From NCBI GenBank assembly GCA_026008535.1, contig BRKX01000006.1:43016664-43080663 (forward strand): 64,000 bases of DNA. The letters run 5' to 3'. Positions 54,030 through 64,000 of the stretch are shown here, piece by piece. The notes under the pieces were generated by a model that saw only the letters and a program-made list of their open reading frames with translations, was not told the origin of the DNA and made no database searches. Numbering within the stretch: position 1 is the stretch's first letter; the number at the start of each line of letters is the position of its first letter. Position numbers and translations under genes: made by a program. The stretch is from Perilla frutescens (Eukaryota > Streptophyta > Magnoliopsida > Lamiales > Lamiaceae).

Positions 54030-54687
54030 CTAGCGTTACACCCGTACGATGCATGGATCGAAAGAGATATATAAAAAGTAATTAAATTATAGTTAAATAT
54101 TTAATTAATATAATGAGAAAATATATAGAGAATATAATAATCGAGTTTGTTCGCTTAAATTTATTTATGGGTTGACAACTCATATCTAAGAATAAATCCA
54201 AGAACATGGTCTAAAGCACATTTAAAAAAAATTATACATATTCAAGATCGGCCTTTTGGACCGTGTGAAATGGATAAGAAAATATCAAGGAAGAGTTGTC
54301 ACAACTTGAAATGTGCTGCCACAACTTGATTGATTTGTCACCATCTCCTTTATTTGTATAGAATACATCAGACTCCATCTTAATCATCATATCGTTTTAT
54401 GTCTCCGTACACACACATGTATTAAATTGAATTACTTTTTCCAAAAGAATAACAAAATCACATGGGTAGTATGTATTGTGCATTTCATGTCTCCATGTTT
54501 TTTATGATTTAAAATTATTAAATTATTGAACCGATTCAGTCTTCGAGACTTTAGCAAGTGATCGCTCGTTATTTAAACGCCTGAATATATGTTTTTTCAT
54601 CCACTATTTTTAGTATTTTTTCATATGTTTGTGGTTGATTTAGATTATGTTGATTAATGCTTAGTGGTTTAAGTTATAATAACTAAA
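54030..54687 (-). mobile_element. Helitron-like fragment, minus orientation
   Basis: CTAGCGTTACACCCGTACGA then TGCATGG is the complement of a Helitron 3' end (hairpin, then CTAG and T). The 5' end was not found, so the right limit given is arbitrary. No ORF. Confidence 0.45.
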
Positions 54688-54820
54688 CTAGTATACCGCC
54701 CGCGCGATGCACGGATAGAAAGTGATCCAAATAATTATGAATTTAGCATGGCATTCTGTTTAATAACTAAATATGTTATAAAGTGTTAGAATTTATGAAT
54801 GCATGCGATATATTTGCTAT
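54688..54820 (-). mobile_element. Helitron 3' end, minus orientation, interrupted by the Athila-like element
   Basis: CTAGTATACCGCCCGCGCGA then TGCACGG is another inverted Helitron 3' terminus, with a CGCCCGCGCG/GCGCGATGC hairpin region. The Athila-like LTR starts at 54821, so the retrotransposon probably entered this older Helitron. Confidence 0.5.
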
Positions 54821-56205
54821 TGGTGCGTCGTTTTTCACCAAAAATAAATATCCCGACTTCCGTCGGTAAGCCCTTACTGCAGAGTACATCGATGAGCGAG
54901 ATCGTCTCCTAAGGGACCGGTGAGAACTACTCTTGACCTTCAATCTGTATAACCAAACTTTAAAGAGGGTTTTCGTGTGTTTTATAGAATAAAATAAAGA
55001 AATTAATAATAAATGACTAACAAAATAATTAAGCAGAGGAAACGGGTTTTAAACAAATTAATAAAGATATTCCGGATCCAACAAACTCCACCCTAATTAT
55101 ATAAACCGATCCTTGATGCAATAATTAATCAATTAATTCCATGCAAATCAGTTATAGTCACAAAAGACGCTTCTAACATGACCTAATTTCTCTATAAATT
55201 CTCGATAATTAAGAAGACGCTTCATTAATTTTTCCCCTAATCGGCTAACAACTGTAAGAGATGCCCTATGAGTTTAATGAGCCGATAGAAATAAGCACAA
55301 GAGAAACCCGATTCTTAACTTCACAGACTCTGACACAGGACTGTTAAATTAATTCTGTTATTCTCCTAATTCTGAAGATCCGTTTTACCACTTATTAAAC
55401 CTAAACCACAATTACATATGGCCGATTTAATTGGCTAGTAATTAATCTCAGACTATCAAATATTTGCAACTACTCAATAGACCCAAAACAATTAACCACT
55501 TCAAATTCAAGAACAACAGATGCATGCAAATAAGTAATGATGAACGAACAAATTAGATCTCATAGTTTGTATAAATGGGGCTTCGTTGTTGTCACCAGAA
55601 TACGAAGAACTTAGCTAACTTGCATACTTGGAAATCGAGCACAGAAAAAATTGTGGAGCAGTGCGATGAATTATACGAAGAGAAGAGAAAGAAATATGAA
55701 TAAAAACCGTTCACTGCTGCTGCGTTCTTCGTGTCGTGCGCACTTGTGTTTGAAAATAAGCTAAAAACCTAATATATATCTACTAGCCATAAAAACATAG
55801 AGTTGTACTAGGAAATAAGATCCTAATCTAGATAAACATAGTAATTTCCATGCAAAAACTTCATTGAGGCGGTGGAAGAATGTATTTCCGCATCCAAGTT
55901 GTGGTTTGGGCCGAGAATCAGATTTTGCAAGCCCAAAACGCATTTAGAGGTCCAGGTTCCAGAAACTCTCTCCAGCTTTCCAGCGGCAAGCCCTTACGGC
56001 CTGGTCTTGTTAGACTCGAATTTTGATATTTCTTCACTCAGCTTCTTCTTGCACCAAAAACTTGCCATTTTCTCCAACTTTGTACAACATCCCTACACAA
56101 CTAAACAAACACATCATTCTTCCAAAATACATAAGTATAGGACAATTAATTAGGAGAAATGGCACCAAAAGACAATAACAAAAGCAAGTAAAATACGTCC
56201 TATCA
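54821..56205 (-). repeat. 3' LTR of the Athila-like element
   Basis: Sense strand starts TGATAGGACGTATTTTAC at 56205 and ends at the TGGTGCGTCG edge at 54821, about 1385 bp. The inner edge is firm (purine tract); the outer edge is inferred from a TG terminus and cannot be checked against a partner. A TATATATTAGG motif near 55768-55780 (minus) may be the TATA box. Confidence 0.75.
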
Positions 56206-56216
56206 AATCCCCCTAC
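56206..56216 (-). other. Polypurine tract of the Athila-like element
   Basis: GTAGGGGGATT on the minus strand abuts the LTR start TGATAGG. It is the plus-strand primer site. Confidence 0.85.
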
Positions 56217-57636
56217 ACTTAAACCTTGCTCGTCCTCGAGCAACAAAAACAGACTCAAAAGGATAAATGAACAAGCATCAACCTCCCAAACCGACGAACA
56301 ATCATATTAGGAACTGTGATTTATTAATCCACAAACCACCAACCCATCTTGTTTCAAGAAAACATGCTAACTCTTTTCAATCAAGTCAAAATTATGCTCA
56401 TCAATCCAGCCTCACCAAGATTTGCTCATTATACTCTCAAACATTAGGTTAAGAGGCAATTCGCACAAGTCCTAATTAGCCATCTTCAGCATAGAATTGC
56501 CCATATGTCACCAAAGTCATCACACTTCAAAATATTCACAAATAAAAATGGCTTTTCTCCATGGTTGTAATGGGGCTCGGGTGCATGGGGGTAGGATAAC
56601 TTTTGGATAAAGTGGCTAAAGAGGAAATATGCAAGTGTTCCAAATTTGTGAAGTCTAGCTGCAGAAGCTTTCGGGCTTGGCCAGGATCTCATTACTGGAT
56701 TTCTTCAAGACCTTTCAACAAAATCACTCCAAAAAGAACTGTCTTATTCATGCTCACTGTCCTGCTTTACTCTCTCTTTTTTTTTTCTTTTCTTTTCTTG
56801 AAGCTTTACTTCCTTTCTTATTTCTTCTTCTTTGATTTTTTTTTCGGACAGAGGCTTCTTCAATGTTATTCTCCCAGCATCAACTTGTTTCCACTGCTGC
56901 AACTTTAATTTAAAGTTTACAGTTGCACATTTTCCGGATCAAAAGGCCAATCAAAAAGGCTATGGCTCATATATAGCGGTTGTACATTGAAAGGAAATGG
57001 TTTTCAGGCTCAAGATGGCTCACTAATTGGCAATATACGGTGGGATCTTTTCTTTAGACCAATAGCTCGGGTACCCTTGACTGCCTTAATCATGTTTGTG
57101 AATGAAATCAAAGGTGGCAACAAAGGTGGTAACAAGGCAATTCAAGCATCCAAATAGTGTACTCAGACAAACACTCATCAATAGAAAACTTTTGAGCTCT
57201 TATTTATGCATGCTCATAGGCTCAAAACTCACATTTTTTTATAGGCTCAAAAGTTTTGATCAACGGCATAATTCATCATTCAAGATCTCATCCAAAAAAT
57301 TGGCACACTCCTATCACAAAACAACAACCATTCATCCAGTTAAACTAATCACAACCCATTCTCCTCAAGTTCATCAATTCATGGCAATCAATACTTAATC
57401 ATCTTCCAACAAAAACAAAAAAAAACAACTCTCTTTGTTTTCTTTTTTTTTATAACTTCAAAAATTCAGAAACTGACAAGGTAATCCTCCCACACTTGAA
57501 GGTCACAGTGTCCTCACTATGAGAGGAATACAAAAGCAGACTCAATACACAACAAAATAAACGCAAACACCAAAAAAGAACAAACAAGCAAATCAAGGAC
57601 AAACAACGAGTAAAAGGGAGGGGAAAAGAAAGGGCT
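56217..57636 (-). other. Untranslated region between ORF3 and the 3' LTR
   Basis: About 1.4 kb without a supported ORF. It contains TTGCTCGAGGACGAGCAAGG on the minus strand right after the purine tract (56222-56241), a near-perfect palindrome seen at this place in Athila-like elements, and several CT-rich runs around 56760-56860. No other structure recognised. Confidence 0.5.
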
Positions 57637-59184
57637 AACTCTCTCCCGCCAGGTAGCGGATAACTTGCTCCATGACATCGAGGCGGTCGTCAATCTCATC
57701 GATCCGGCGTCCTAGACTGTCCTCAAGCCGGGTAGCAGCGGCAGTGATCAAAGCTTTGATTTCCGAAAGGAGAGAAGCGACTACGGTACCTGGCTTAGAG
57801 AAATGACTCGGGCCTTCAATGCCCAGTCGAGTGAGCTGATAATGCCCTTAGGCATTCACATAAAACAATTTTATAGCAACAAAGTCCTCAAGATAAAACA
57901 GAGTGGCAGGCATGGGATCAGGGTCAGAAAGAGGAATGCGCAATCGCTCTGCAAGTAAAGTAACAAAGCAGCCTAGGGGTGCTCTACAGAGTGTATGAGT
58001 GGCACTAAAGTGCCATTGCCTTGCTAGCCAAAAGCCAAAGTTCAACTTAATTCCAGCATGCAAACAGTCAAGGATGAATAACTCTTGCATAGTGACAATA
58101 CTCATCATATCCAAACGGCCAAACAAATTAGCTGCAAGAAATCTATGACATAGCCCAAGAGCATCATCACACAAATGGGCTCTTTTAGAGGAGCGAGAAC
58201 TGTAAGAATCATCAATAGAAAGAACACTCCAACGCTCATGAGCGGTTTTAGAAAAAAAGCAGGCACATCACAGACCGAGGACTTGTAAGCCTCTTCACAT
58301 ACAGATTCATCAGTTTCAAACTCAAGCACAATGTTCAGATTAGTTATGGACATGTGAAATTTGTGGCCACCCAAAGAAAAGAGAATAGCCTGTCTATCAT
58401 CGAGCCCTCTCGATGCATTAAAATCGAACGAAGATAGGAATTCTAACATTAATGCACGATGCACATGAGTAGAAACATCAAGTAGACGAGACCACCCAAT
58501 ACCATCAAATAAGGCACGTATTCTATCATTAACACCTAGCATAGAAATATTCTCCCAATCAAAAAGGGGCGCACCGGCGAGGATACGGTGAGAGTTCGCT
58601 GCAGTACGGCGATGTACCTCATCAGGTGGTTGGAAAGACGGCCGGGCGGCAGCAGAGCTAGAGGGAGCTTTCGGGGCTTTGGTACAGGAACCTTTGCGAG
58701 ATGTTTCTGGAGCCGGTGATGGCGGTTGGGTAACTAGGGAGGGGGGCGGGGCATCGACAGGCGTGGCGGCACCTTCCACCGTCTGAGTCATCGACGGAGG
58801 TGGTGGTAACTCGGCTGCGGTAGAAACAGGGGATGAGGCAGCATTTGGCAGTGGCAACGGAGGATGGGAACTCATCTACGGCGACGAGAGTTCCGATTGG
58901 TTGCGAGATTGTTTTCCGATAGGAGTAGAAGAGGAGGCGGTTAGGTCAGGGCGGCGCTTCGAGTGACGCAAGAACAACGGCGGAGCATTTAGCTCTGGAA
59001 CGGCAACCAGAGATGGTAGTGGCCTGACGGTGGAGGGCAATTACGGCGGCGGTGAGACTGTAGGTGACGATGTCTCACGCATAGGGTCCGCGGAGGGCGT
59101 CGGAGAAGACGACGCGGTGGCGGGTGGAATGGTCGAGGTGGAGGCAGCCCTTCCCTTGGACTGCTAGCTTCACTTCTTCCCCAT
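57637..59184 (-). pseudogene. ORF3 (Athila ORF/env-like) of the Athila-like element
   Basis: Begins at ATG 59184 (MGKK, then two stops within seven codons) and ends at TAG 57637. The first 180 codons are Pro/Ser-rich with further stops. The conserved core is in 58875-58105: NDRIRALFDGIGWSRLL, HRALMLEFLSSFDF, LFSLGGHKFHMSITNLNIVL, which matches the family often called Athila ORF1. A frameshift near 58140 leads to GRLDMMSIVTMQELFILDCL and the terminal coiled-coil-like EDSLGRRIDEIDDRLDVMEQ. Role unknown in the family (env-like by position only); no clear signal peptide is visible. Confidence 0.8.
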
Positions 59185-59522
59185 GGTGATCGACGGCGGG
59201 AGAAAAATGGACGGTGGTCGGCGGTGGTTCGGTGTTGGCGGGATATTGAGGAGGCGATGAAAAATCGGAAAAGCAAAGAGTGAAAATTCAAAGGGGGTGA
59301 AATTAACTAAATTATGGTGAAATTAAATTGGGGGCTAGGGTTTTGGTGTAAAAATCCCCAAATTAACTTATAGGAAATTGCAATTGAGCCCTTGTAAAGG
59401 AAATAAAGGAAATCAAAACAAATAATGAAAAGACAAAAATAAAAGAGAAAAGGGAAAAGGATTCAGGTTGCCTCCCGAGAAGCACCCTTAGTTAACGTCG
59501 AAGGCTCGACGAAGTGGCTCCA

Positions 59523-60966
59523 TCAGTGGTCGGTCGTCGGGGTTGCAAGATCCACCCCATCAGAACTGGTGAAGTCCATCTCGGCATAGTATGGCTTGAG
59601 CAATTGGCTGTTCACCTTCAACAGCTTCTGAGTATCTAGGCTGCGAATGTCCACAGCTCCGTGTGGACTGACACTCACGACCTCAAAGGGCCCCATCCAA
59701 TGACATTTGAGCTTGCCTGGCATGAGGCGTAGGCGAGCATTGAAAAGCAGAACTTTCTGGCCAACCTCAAAAGTCTTTCTCCGGATGTATTTGTCATGCA
59801 ACAATTTTGTACGATCCTTGTAGGAGCTGGCACTGTTATGAGCTTCCAAACGAATTTCTTCGAGCTCTTGCAATTGATAGCGTCTCATGGCCGACCAGTC
59901 GAGGGTCCAAATTGCACTGTTTCACAGCCCAAAAAGCTCGATGTTCTAGTTCCACTGGAAGGTGGCACTGTTTCCCAAAAATCAGCCGGTAGGAGGACAT
60001 CCCGATAGGCGTTTTGAAAGCCGTGCGGTATGCCCATACTGCATCATCTAGCCGCAGACTCCAGTCCTTGCGGTTTGGGCATACTGTCTTCTCCAGAATA
60101 TGTTAAATCTCACGGTTTGACACTTTAGCCTGACCGTTGGATTGTGGGTGGTATGCTGTGGCAACGCGATAGGTGACTCCATACTTCTTGAAAAGGTCTT
60201 CTAAGGTCCGGTTACAAAAGTGCGTGCCTTGGTCACTGATGATAGCTCGAGGGACACCAAAGCGTTGGAAAATCTGAGCTTTGAGGAATTTGGCAACGAC
60301 CTTAGAATCATTAGCCTGAGTAGCCTTTACTTCGACCCACTTGGAAACATAATCTACCGCTAAAAGTATGTAGGAGTTCCCAAAAGAGCTTGGAAATGGG
60401 CCCATGAAATCCATGCCCCAAACATCAAAAATCTCGCAGATTAGGATAGGAACTTGAGGCATCTCATTCCTTGAAGAAATGTTACCAAGGCGTTGGTAAC
60501 GATCACAATTCTTGCAGAAGAAATAGGCGTCCTTGAAGATTGTTTCCCAATAAAACCCACAGTTTAAGACCTTACGGGCTGTTCTCCTCGGCCCAAAGTG
60601 ACCTCCACAGGCGTGGGCATGGCAGAAGCTCACGATAGATGGAATCTCTTCATCAGGGATACATCGTCGGATCACTTGATCAGTACAAGTTTTCCACAAA
60701 TAGGGCTTGTCCCAAATGAAGTACTTGGCTTGACTCCGCAATTTGTTCTTCTTCGCAGTTTCCGTTCCTTTTGGGAAAATTCCAGTAGTGAGAAAATTAA
60801 CCAAATCCGCATACCAGGGTACCCTTCCCGCAGCTGCAAGTAAAATCTCATCTGGAAAATCATCCGGTATGTGCTTACCATCGGATTCTATCATCAACCT
60901 GCTCAAATGATCAGCAACATGGTTCTTGGTTCCCTTCTTGTCTTTAATCTCCAAATCAAAGATCAA
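59523..60966 (-). pseudogene. Integrase of the Athila-like pol
   Basis: Starts within the RNase H-integrase linker (NHVADHLSRL). The zinc finger reads FCHAHACGGHFG ... FCKNCDRYQR (HHCC intact). The core has WGMDFMGPFPSS, SDQGTHFCNRTL and YHPQSNGQAKVSNREI, with D, D and E positions visible. A stop near 60102 and a change of frame at about 59889 break it; the segment between them has WAYRTAFKTPIGMS and LPVELEHRAFWA. The C-terminal module has FNARLRLMPGKLKCHWMGP and FEVVSV. Complete apart from nonsense codons. Confidence 0.9.
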
Positions 60967-62066
60967 CCCAACGAATTAGACGTGGTTTCGACTCCTTTTT
61001 GGACATTAGATACTTGAGGGCAGCATGATCAGTGTACACCACAACCTTTGATCCAACAAGATAGGATCAAAATTTCTCACAAGCAAAAAACCACGGCTAG
61101 GAGCTTCTTTTCTGTGGTTGTGTAGTTGCATTGAGCCGAGTTGAGAGTTTTTGAAGCATAGTAAATAACGTGACTCTGCTTCTCAATCTTTTGTTCGAGA
61201 ATAGCTCCAATAGCAAAGTCACTTACGTCGCACATGAGCTCAAACGGGAGTCCCCACTGTGGTGCTTGAATTATCGGCGCAGAGGTCAACTTCTCCTTCA
61301 ACAAATCAAAAGCTTCCTTACACTTATCATCAAAGATGAAAGGGGCGTCTTTCTGCAGCAACTTAGTCATTGGTTGAGCTATCTTCGAGAAATCCTGAAT
61401 GAAGTGATGGTAGAAGCCTGCATGGCCTAAGAAGGCTCGAATCTCTTTCTCATTGAACGGGTACGGCAGCTTTGTGATCAAATCAAATTTTGCTCGATCA
61501 ACTTCAATTCCTTTCGCAGATATGACGTGCCCGAGCACAATTCCTTGCTTCACAATAAAGTGACACTTCTCGAAATTCAACACCAAGTCGGTCTCAACAC
61601 ACCTTTGAAGGACCTTGTCTAAATGCTCCATACATTGCTCGAACGAGTCTCCATGCATTGTAAAATCATCCATAAAAATCTCTATGCAGCTCTCTATCAA
61701 GTCGGAAAAGATACTCATCATACACCATTGGAAATTGCCCGGGGCATTGTACAATCCAAATGGCATCTTTCGGCAAGCAAACGTCCCAAATGGACAAGTA
61801 AAGGTTGTCTTTTCCTGATCTTCTTGGGCCACATAAATCTGAAAATAGCCTGAGTAGCCGTCGAGGAAGCAAAAATAGGATTTCTCAGCCAATCTTTCGA
61901 GTATCTCATCAATAAAGGGCAGTGGGAAGTGGTCTTTGCGTGTAGCATCATTCAACTTCCGGAAGTCGATGCACATTCGCCAACCTGTTTGCAATCTCAT
62001 CGGGATTAACTCGTTGCTTTCATTCTTCACAAGCTGGAATCCAGACTTCTTCGGAACCACGTGCAC
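60967..62066 (-). pseudogene. Reverse transcriptase and RNase H of the Athila-like pol
   Basis: RT motifs in order: WRMCIDFRKLNDATRKDHFP, YFCFLDGYSGYFQIYV, MPFGLYNAPGNFQ and the catalytic FMDDFTMHG box. The connection (IRAFLGHAGFYHHFIQDFS) is followed by RNase H: ELMCDVSDFAIGAILEQ and YYASKTLNSAQCNYTTTEKK. A frameshift and stop near 61077 move the rest (VYTDHAALKYLMSKKESKP) to another frame ending near 60970. Catalytic residues appear intact. Confidence 0.92.
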
Positions 62067-63242
62067 TGGACTAATCTAAACACTGTCGGAGATGGGGTAA
62101 ATGATTCCCAATTGGAGCAGCTTCAGAATCTCCTTCAACACCACTTTTTTCATCACAGGGTTCAGTTTTCTTTGAGGATCACAAGATGGTTTGTGATTGG
62201 CTTCGAGAAAGATCTGGTGCATGTAGATGTCGGGGCTGATCCCCTTTATGTCGGCCAGAGTCCAACCGATAGCTCCTTTATGTTTCTTCAAAATAGCAAC
62301 CACTTGTGTTTCCTGTTCTGCGGTAAGGTCTTTACTTACGATGACGGGCAGTGTATTTCCTTCCCCCAGGTAAGCATATTTCAAATGATCAGGAAGGACC
62401 TTCAATTCTAGACCAGGAGCCTTCACATGAGATGGTAAGATTAGCTCCGTGTTGGTCGGCAAAGGCAAACGGCCTGTCAGATTTCTGGCTGGAAACTCCT
62501 CGGCTGCGTACAGCTGCTGGATTAGCTCGCGGATTGCCCTTTCTTCCTCCGAATCTGCAGTGGGTTCGGGCATTCCATTAAAGAGTACCTGCTCTAATTT
62601 GTCATCCCTGAAATTATGCTCAATAAAATCATCAATAATGGAATCGATAGTATCAACCATAAAAAGAGCTTCAGGGTCTTCCACATGCTTCATAACTTCG
62701 AATATATTAAATGTGACAACATCCCCATCAAATTCGAAACTTAGCATTCCCTTGTCTACATCAATCTTGGTTCGTGCAGTTTTCATGAACGGACGACCTA
62801 ACAGAATTAATGATCTATGTGCAGACAATGTATCATCCATGTCAACGATGTAGAAATCAATAGGAAAAATCAACTCATTAACCTTAACTAAGACATCCTC
62901 TACTACACCTCTAGGGTATGCGTTGGACCTATCAGCTAATTGAATGATGACTCGAGTATCTTTCATAGGACCCAACTGTAATTCCTTGTAAACAGAGAAA
63001 GGCATAACGTTGATAGATGTACAAAGATCTAGCATAACCTTCTCTACCTTTTTGCTCCCAATGATGCAAGGGATGGTAAACTTACCTAGATCTCGGCATT
63101 TTTGAGGTAATTTCCGTTGAATAACGGCTGAAACAGTCTCACCAACCTTGATCTTTTCATCTTTCCCATATCGTATCTTCTTGGAGCATAGTTTTTTTAA
63201 GAACTTCGTGTATCTCGGGACTTGCTTGATAGCATCAATCAA
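62067..63242 (-). pseudogene. Aspartic protease region of the Athila-like pol
   Basis: 388 codons on the minus strand. The N-terminal stretch (LKKLCSKKIRYGKDEKIKVG) and GKFTIPCIIGSKKVEKVM precede the protease active-site motif, which reads LDLCTSINVMPFSVYKEL. The position normally Gly in DLGAS is Cys and the next is Thr, so the catalytic loop is altered. LILLGRPFMKTARTKIDVDKG is the conserved downstream strand. The rest leads into RT (NHKPSCDPQRKLNPVMKKVV). A TAA near 62074 separates it from RT. Confidence 0.85.
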
Positions 63243-64000
63243 TGGGAGATTGATCTCGACTTTCTTGAAAAGCTCGAAGATCTCTTTCTCATCCTCCTCT
63301 TTCTTGTGCCTTGCTAACCTGGAAGGAAAAGGAGCTGCATCAATAGGATTAGAAATTTTTGGTGGAACTTATACCTCAACAGGGGCAAACGGGGCAGCAG
63401 ATTGTTTGCCCTTTGCGCTTGGTCTGTCTTCAGCTTCTACGGTTTGCCCACACCGTGTGTTGTCTTTCTTCTTCTTTGTTTCAACCTCAACCAATTCTTT
63501 GCCGCTTCGAAGGGTCACAGCGCTGACGTTCCCTCATGGATTCTGCTCCATTTGGGAAGGCAGTTTCCCTTGATTCCTATGCAATTTGTTTACTTGTGTG
63601 GCGAGTTGAGTGATCTACATGCCCATACTGCCCAGGGCAGCTTGTGTCTTCTGCTGAAAGGCCTTTTGGCTCTGCGCTAGACTGTTCACTAGGCTTGTGC
63701 TCTGCTCGAGAATCTTCATGATCTCACTCATAGATGGCGCAGATCGGTCCGTGTGGGCATATGGCTCACTCCTTGGGGGCCTCAGTGGCAAATCTCCTAC
63801 TGCTGGTTGGTCTCCAGACTGTCTTCAACGGAAATTCAAATGATCTCTCCAACCTGGATTGTAGGTATTGGAGTAAGGATCATTATTCCGCTTCCTCCTA
63901 AAATTGTCTCCTCGCGGGGCATCATAATTGATTCCTCTGAGAGCATCTTGTTGTGCATCTCCCGATCCATAACAAGCTTGTTCAGTTGAGGGCTCTTGCA
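63243..64000 (-). pseudogene. End of gag of the Athila-like element (cut by window edge)
   Basis: Minus strand reading enters from the right edge. Recognisable pieces are RKRNNDPYSNTYNPGWRDH, a Gln-rich coiled region (SLVNSLAQSQKAFQQKTQAA), LATQVNKLHRNQGKLPSQ and VSAVTLRSGKEL, which is the usual gag end before protease in this branch. At least four stops interrupt it. The zinc knuckle, if present, lies outside the window. Confidence 0.8.

Larger units (their letters stand above)
54821..64000 (-). mobile_element. Athila-like Ty3/gypsy element, 3' part (continues right)
   Basis: Minus-strand order: end of gag, protease, RT, RNase H, integrase, a separate ORF3, an untranslated region with a purine tract, 3' LTR (54821-56205). 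The ORF3 motif GWSRLLDVS and the DLxxSINVMPFSVY protease motif, FMDD RT and IL..EKFRSYL-type RNase H are typical of the Tat/Athila branch, which has an ORF after integrase. Stops and frameshifts throughout. The 5' LTR, PBS and most of gag lie outside the window. Confidence 0.9.

Noticed and set aside
58989..59291. 100-codon Arg/Pro-rich minus-strand ORF
   Set aside because: A frame-shifted reading of the Pro-rich start of the Athila-like ORF3; the correct frame begins at 59184 with the family's MGKK start.

Overview
This is nuclear DNA from a flowering plant, most likely a eudicot. It is AT-rich and crowded with LTR retrotransposons, MITEs, Helitron-like ends and microsatellites, and it holds one host-type gene, which has GT-AG introns. 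I cannot name the species. About three quarters of the window is transposon DNA and most insertions are nested in older ones.

Layout. 1-13403: the 5' LTR and gag start of a minus-strand Ty3/gypsy element that continues off the left edge. Its LTR was split by an 11-kb plus-strand Tekay/Del-like chromovirus (2354-13379, TSD TCGAT) carrying an extra ORF ahead of gag. 13404-23262: no host gene; three related inverted-repeat elements sitting in (TA)n tracts, a Helitron-like stretch, a MITE dense in W-box cores, a hAT-like MITE and a tRNA-derived SINE with a perfect 19-bp duplication. 23263-25647: an apparently intact four-exon GT47 (exostosin, ARAD-like) glycosyltransferase gene on the minus strand. 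25967-35189: Helitron-like ends and a truncated minus-oriented Helitron, interrupted by a complete minus-strand chromovirus of CRM-like type (27048-34999, TSD GAACA). 35190-53850: a plus-oriented Helitron of the same family, head to head with the previous one. It carries a 1.08-kb Mutator-like TIR element (9-bp TSD), a MITE and a 16-kb minus-strand Ty1/copia element of SIRE/Maximus type. 54821-64000: the 3' half of a minus-strand Athila-like element (LTR, ORF3, integrase, RT, protease, end of gag) that runs off the right edge.

How the parts work together. Each LTR element encodes the usual capsid, protease, reverse transcriptase, RNase H and integrase, but every copy has stops, frameshifts or deletions and none looks autonomous. 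The GT47 gene is the only candidate for ordinary cellular function; its predicted product is a type II Golgi membrane glycosyltransferase of cell-wall polysaccharide synthesis. The most unusual feature is in the copia element: three tandem, mutually related, diverged ORFs lie between RNase H and the 3' LTR (39119-45068), each with its own leader, together with a non-colinear 3' LTR. Coordinates come from reading the sequence by eye; element boundaries given by TG...CA ends plus a TSD are firm, MITE and Helitron limits are approximate.
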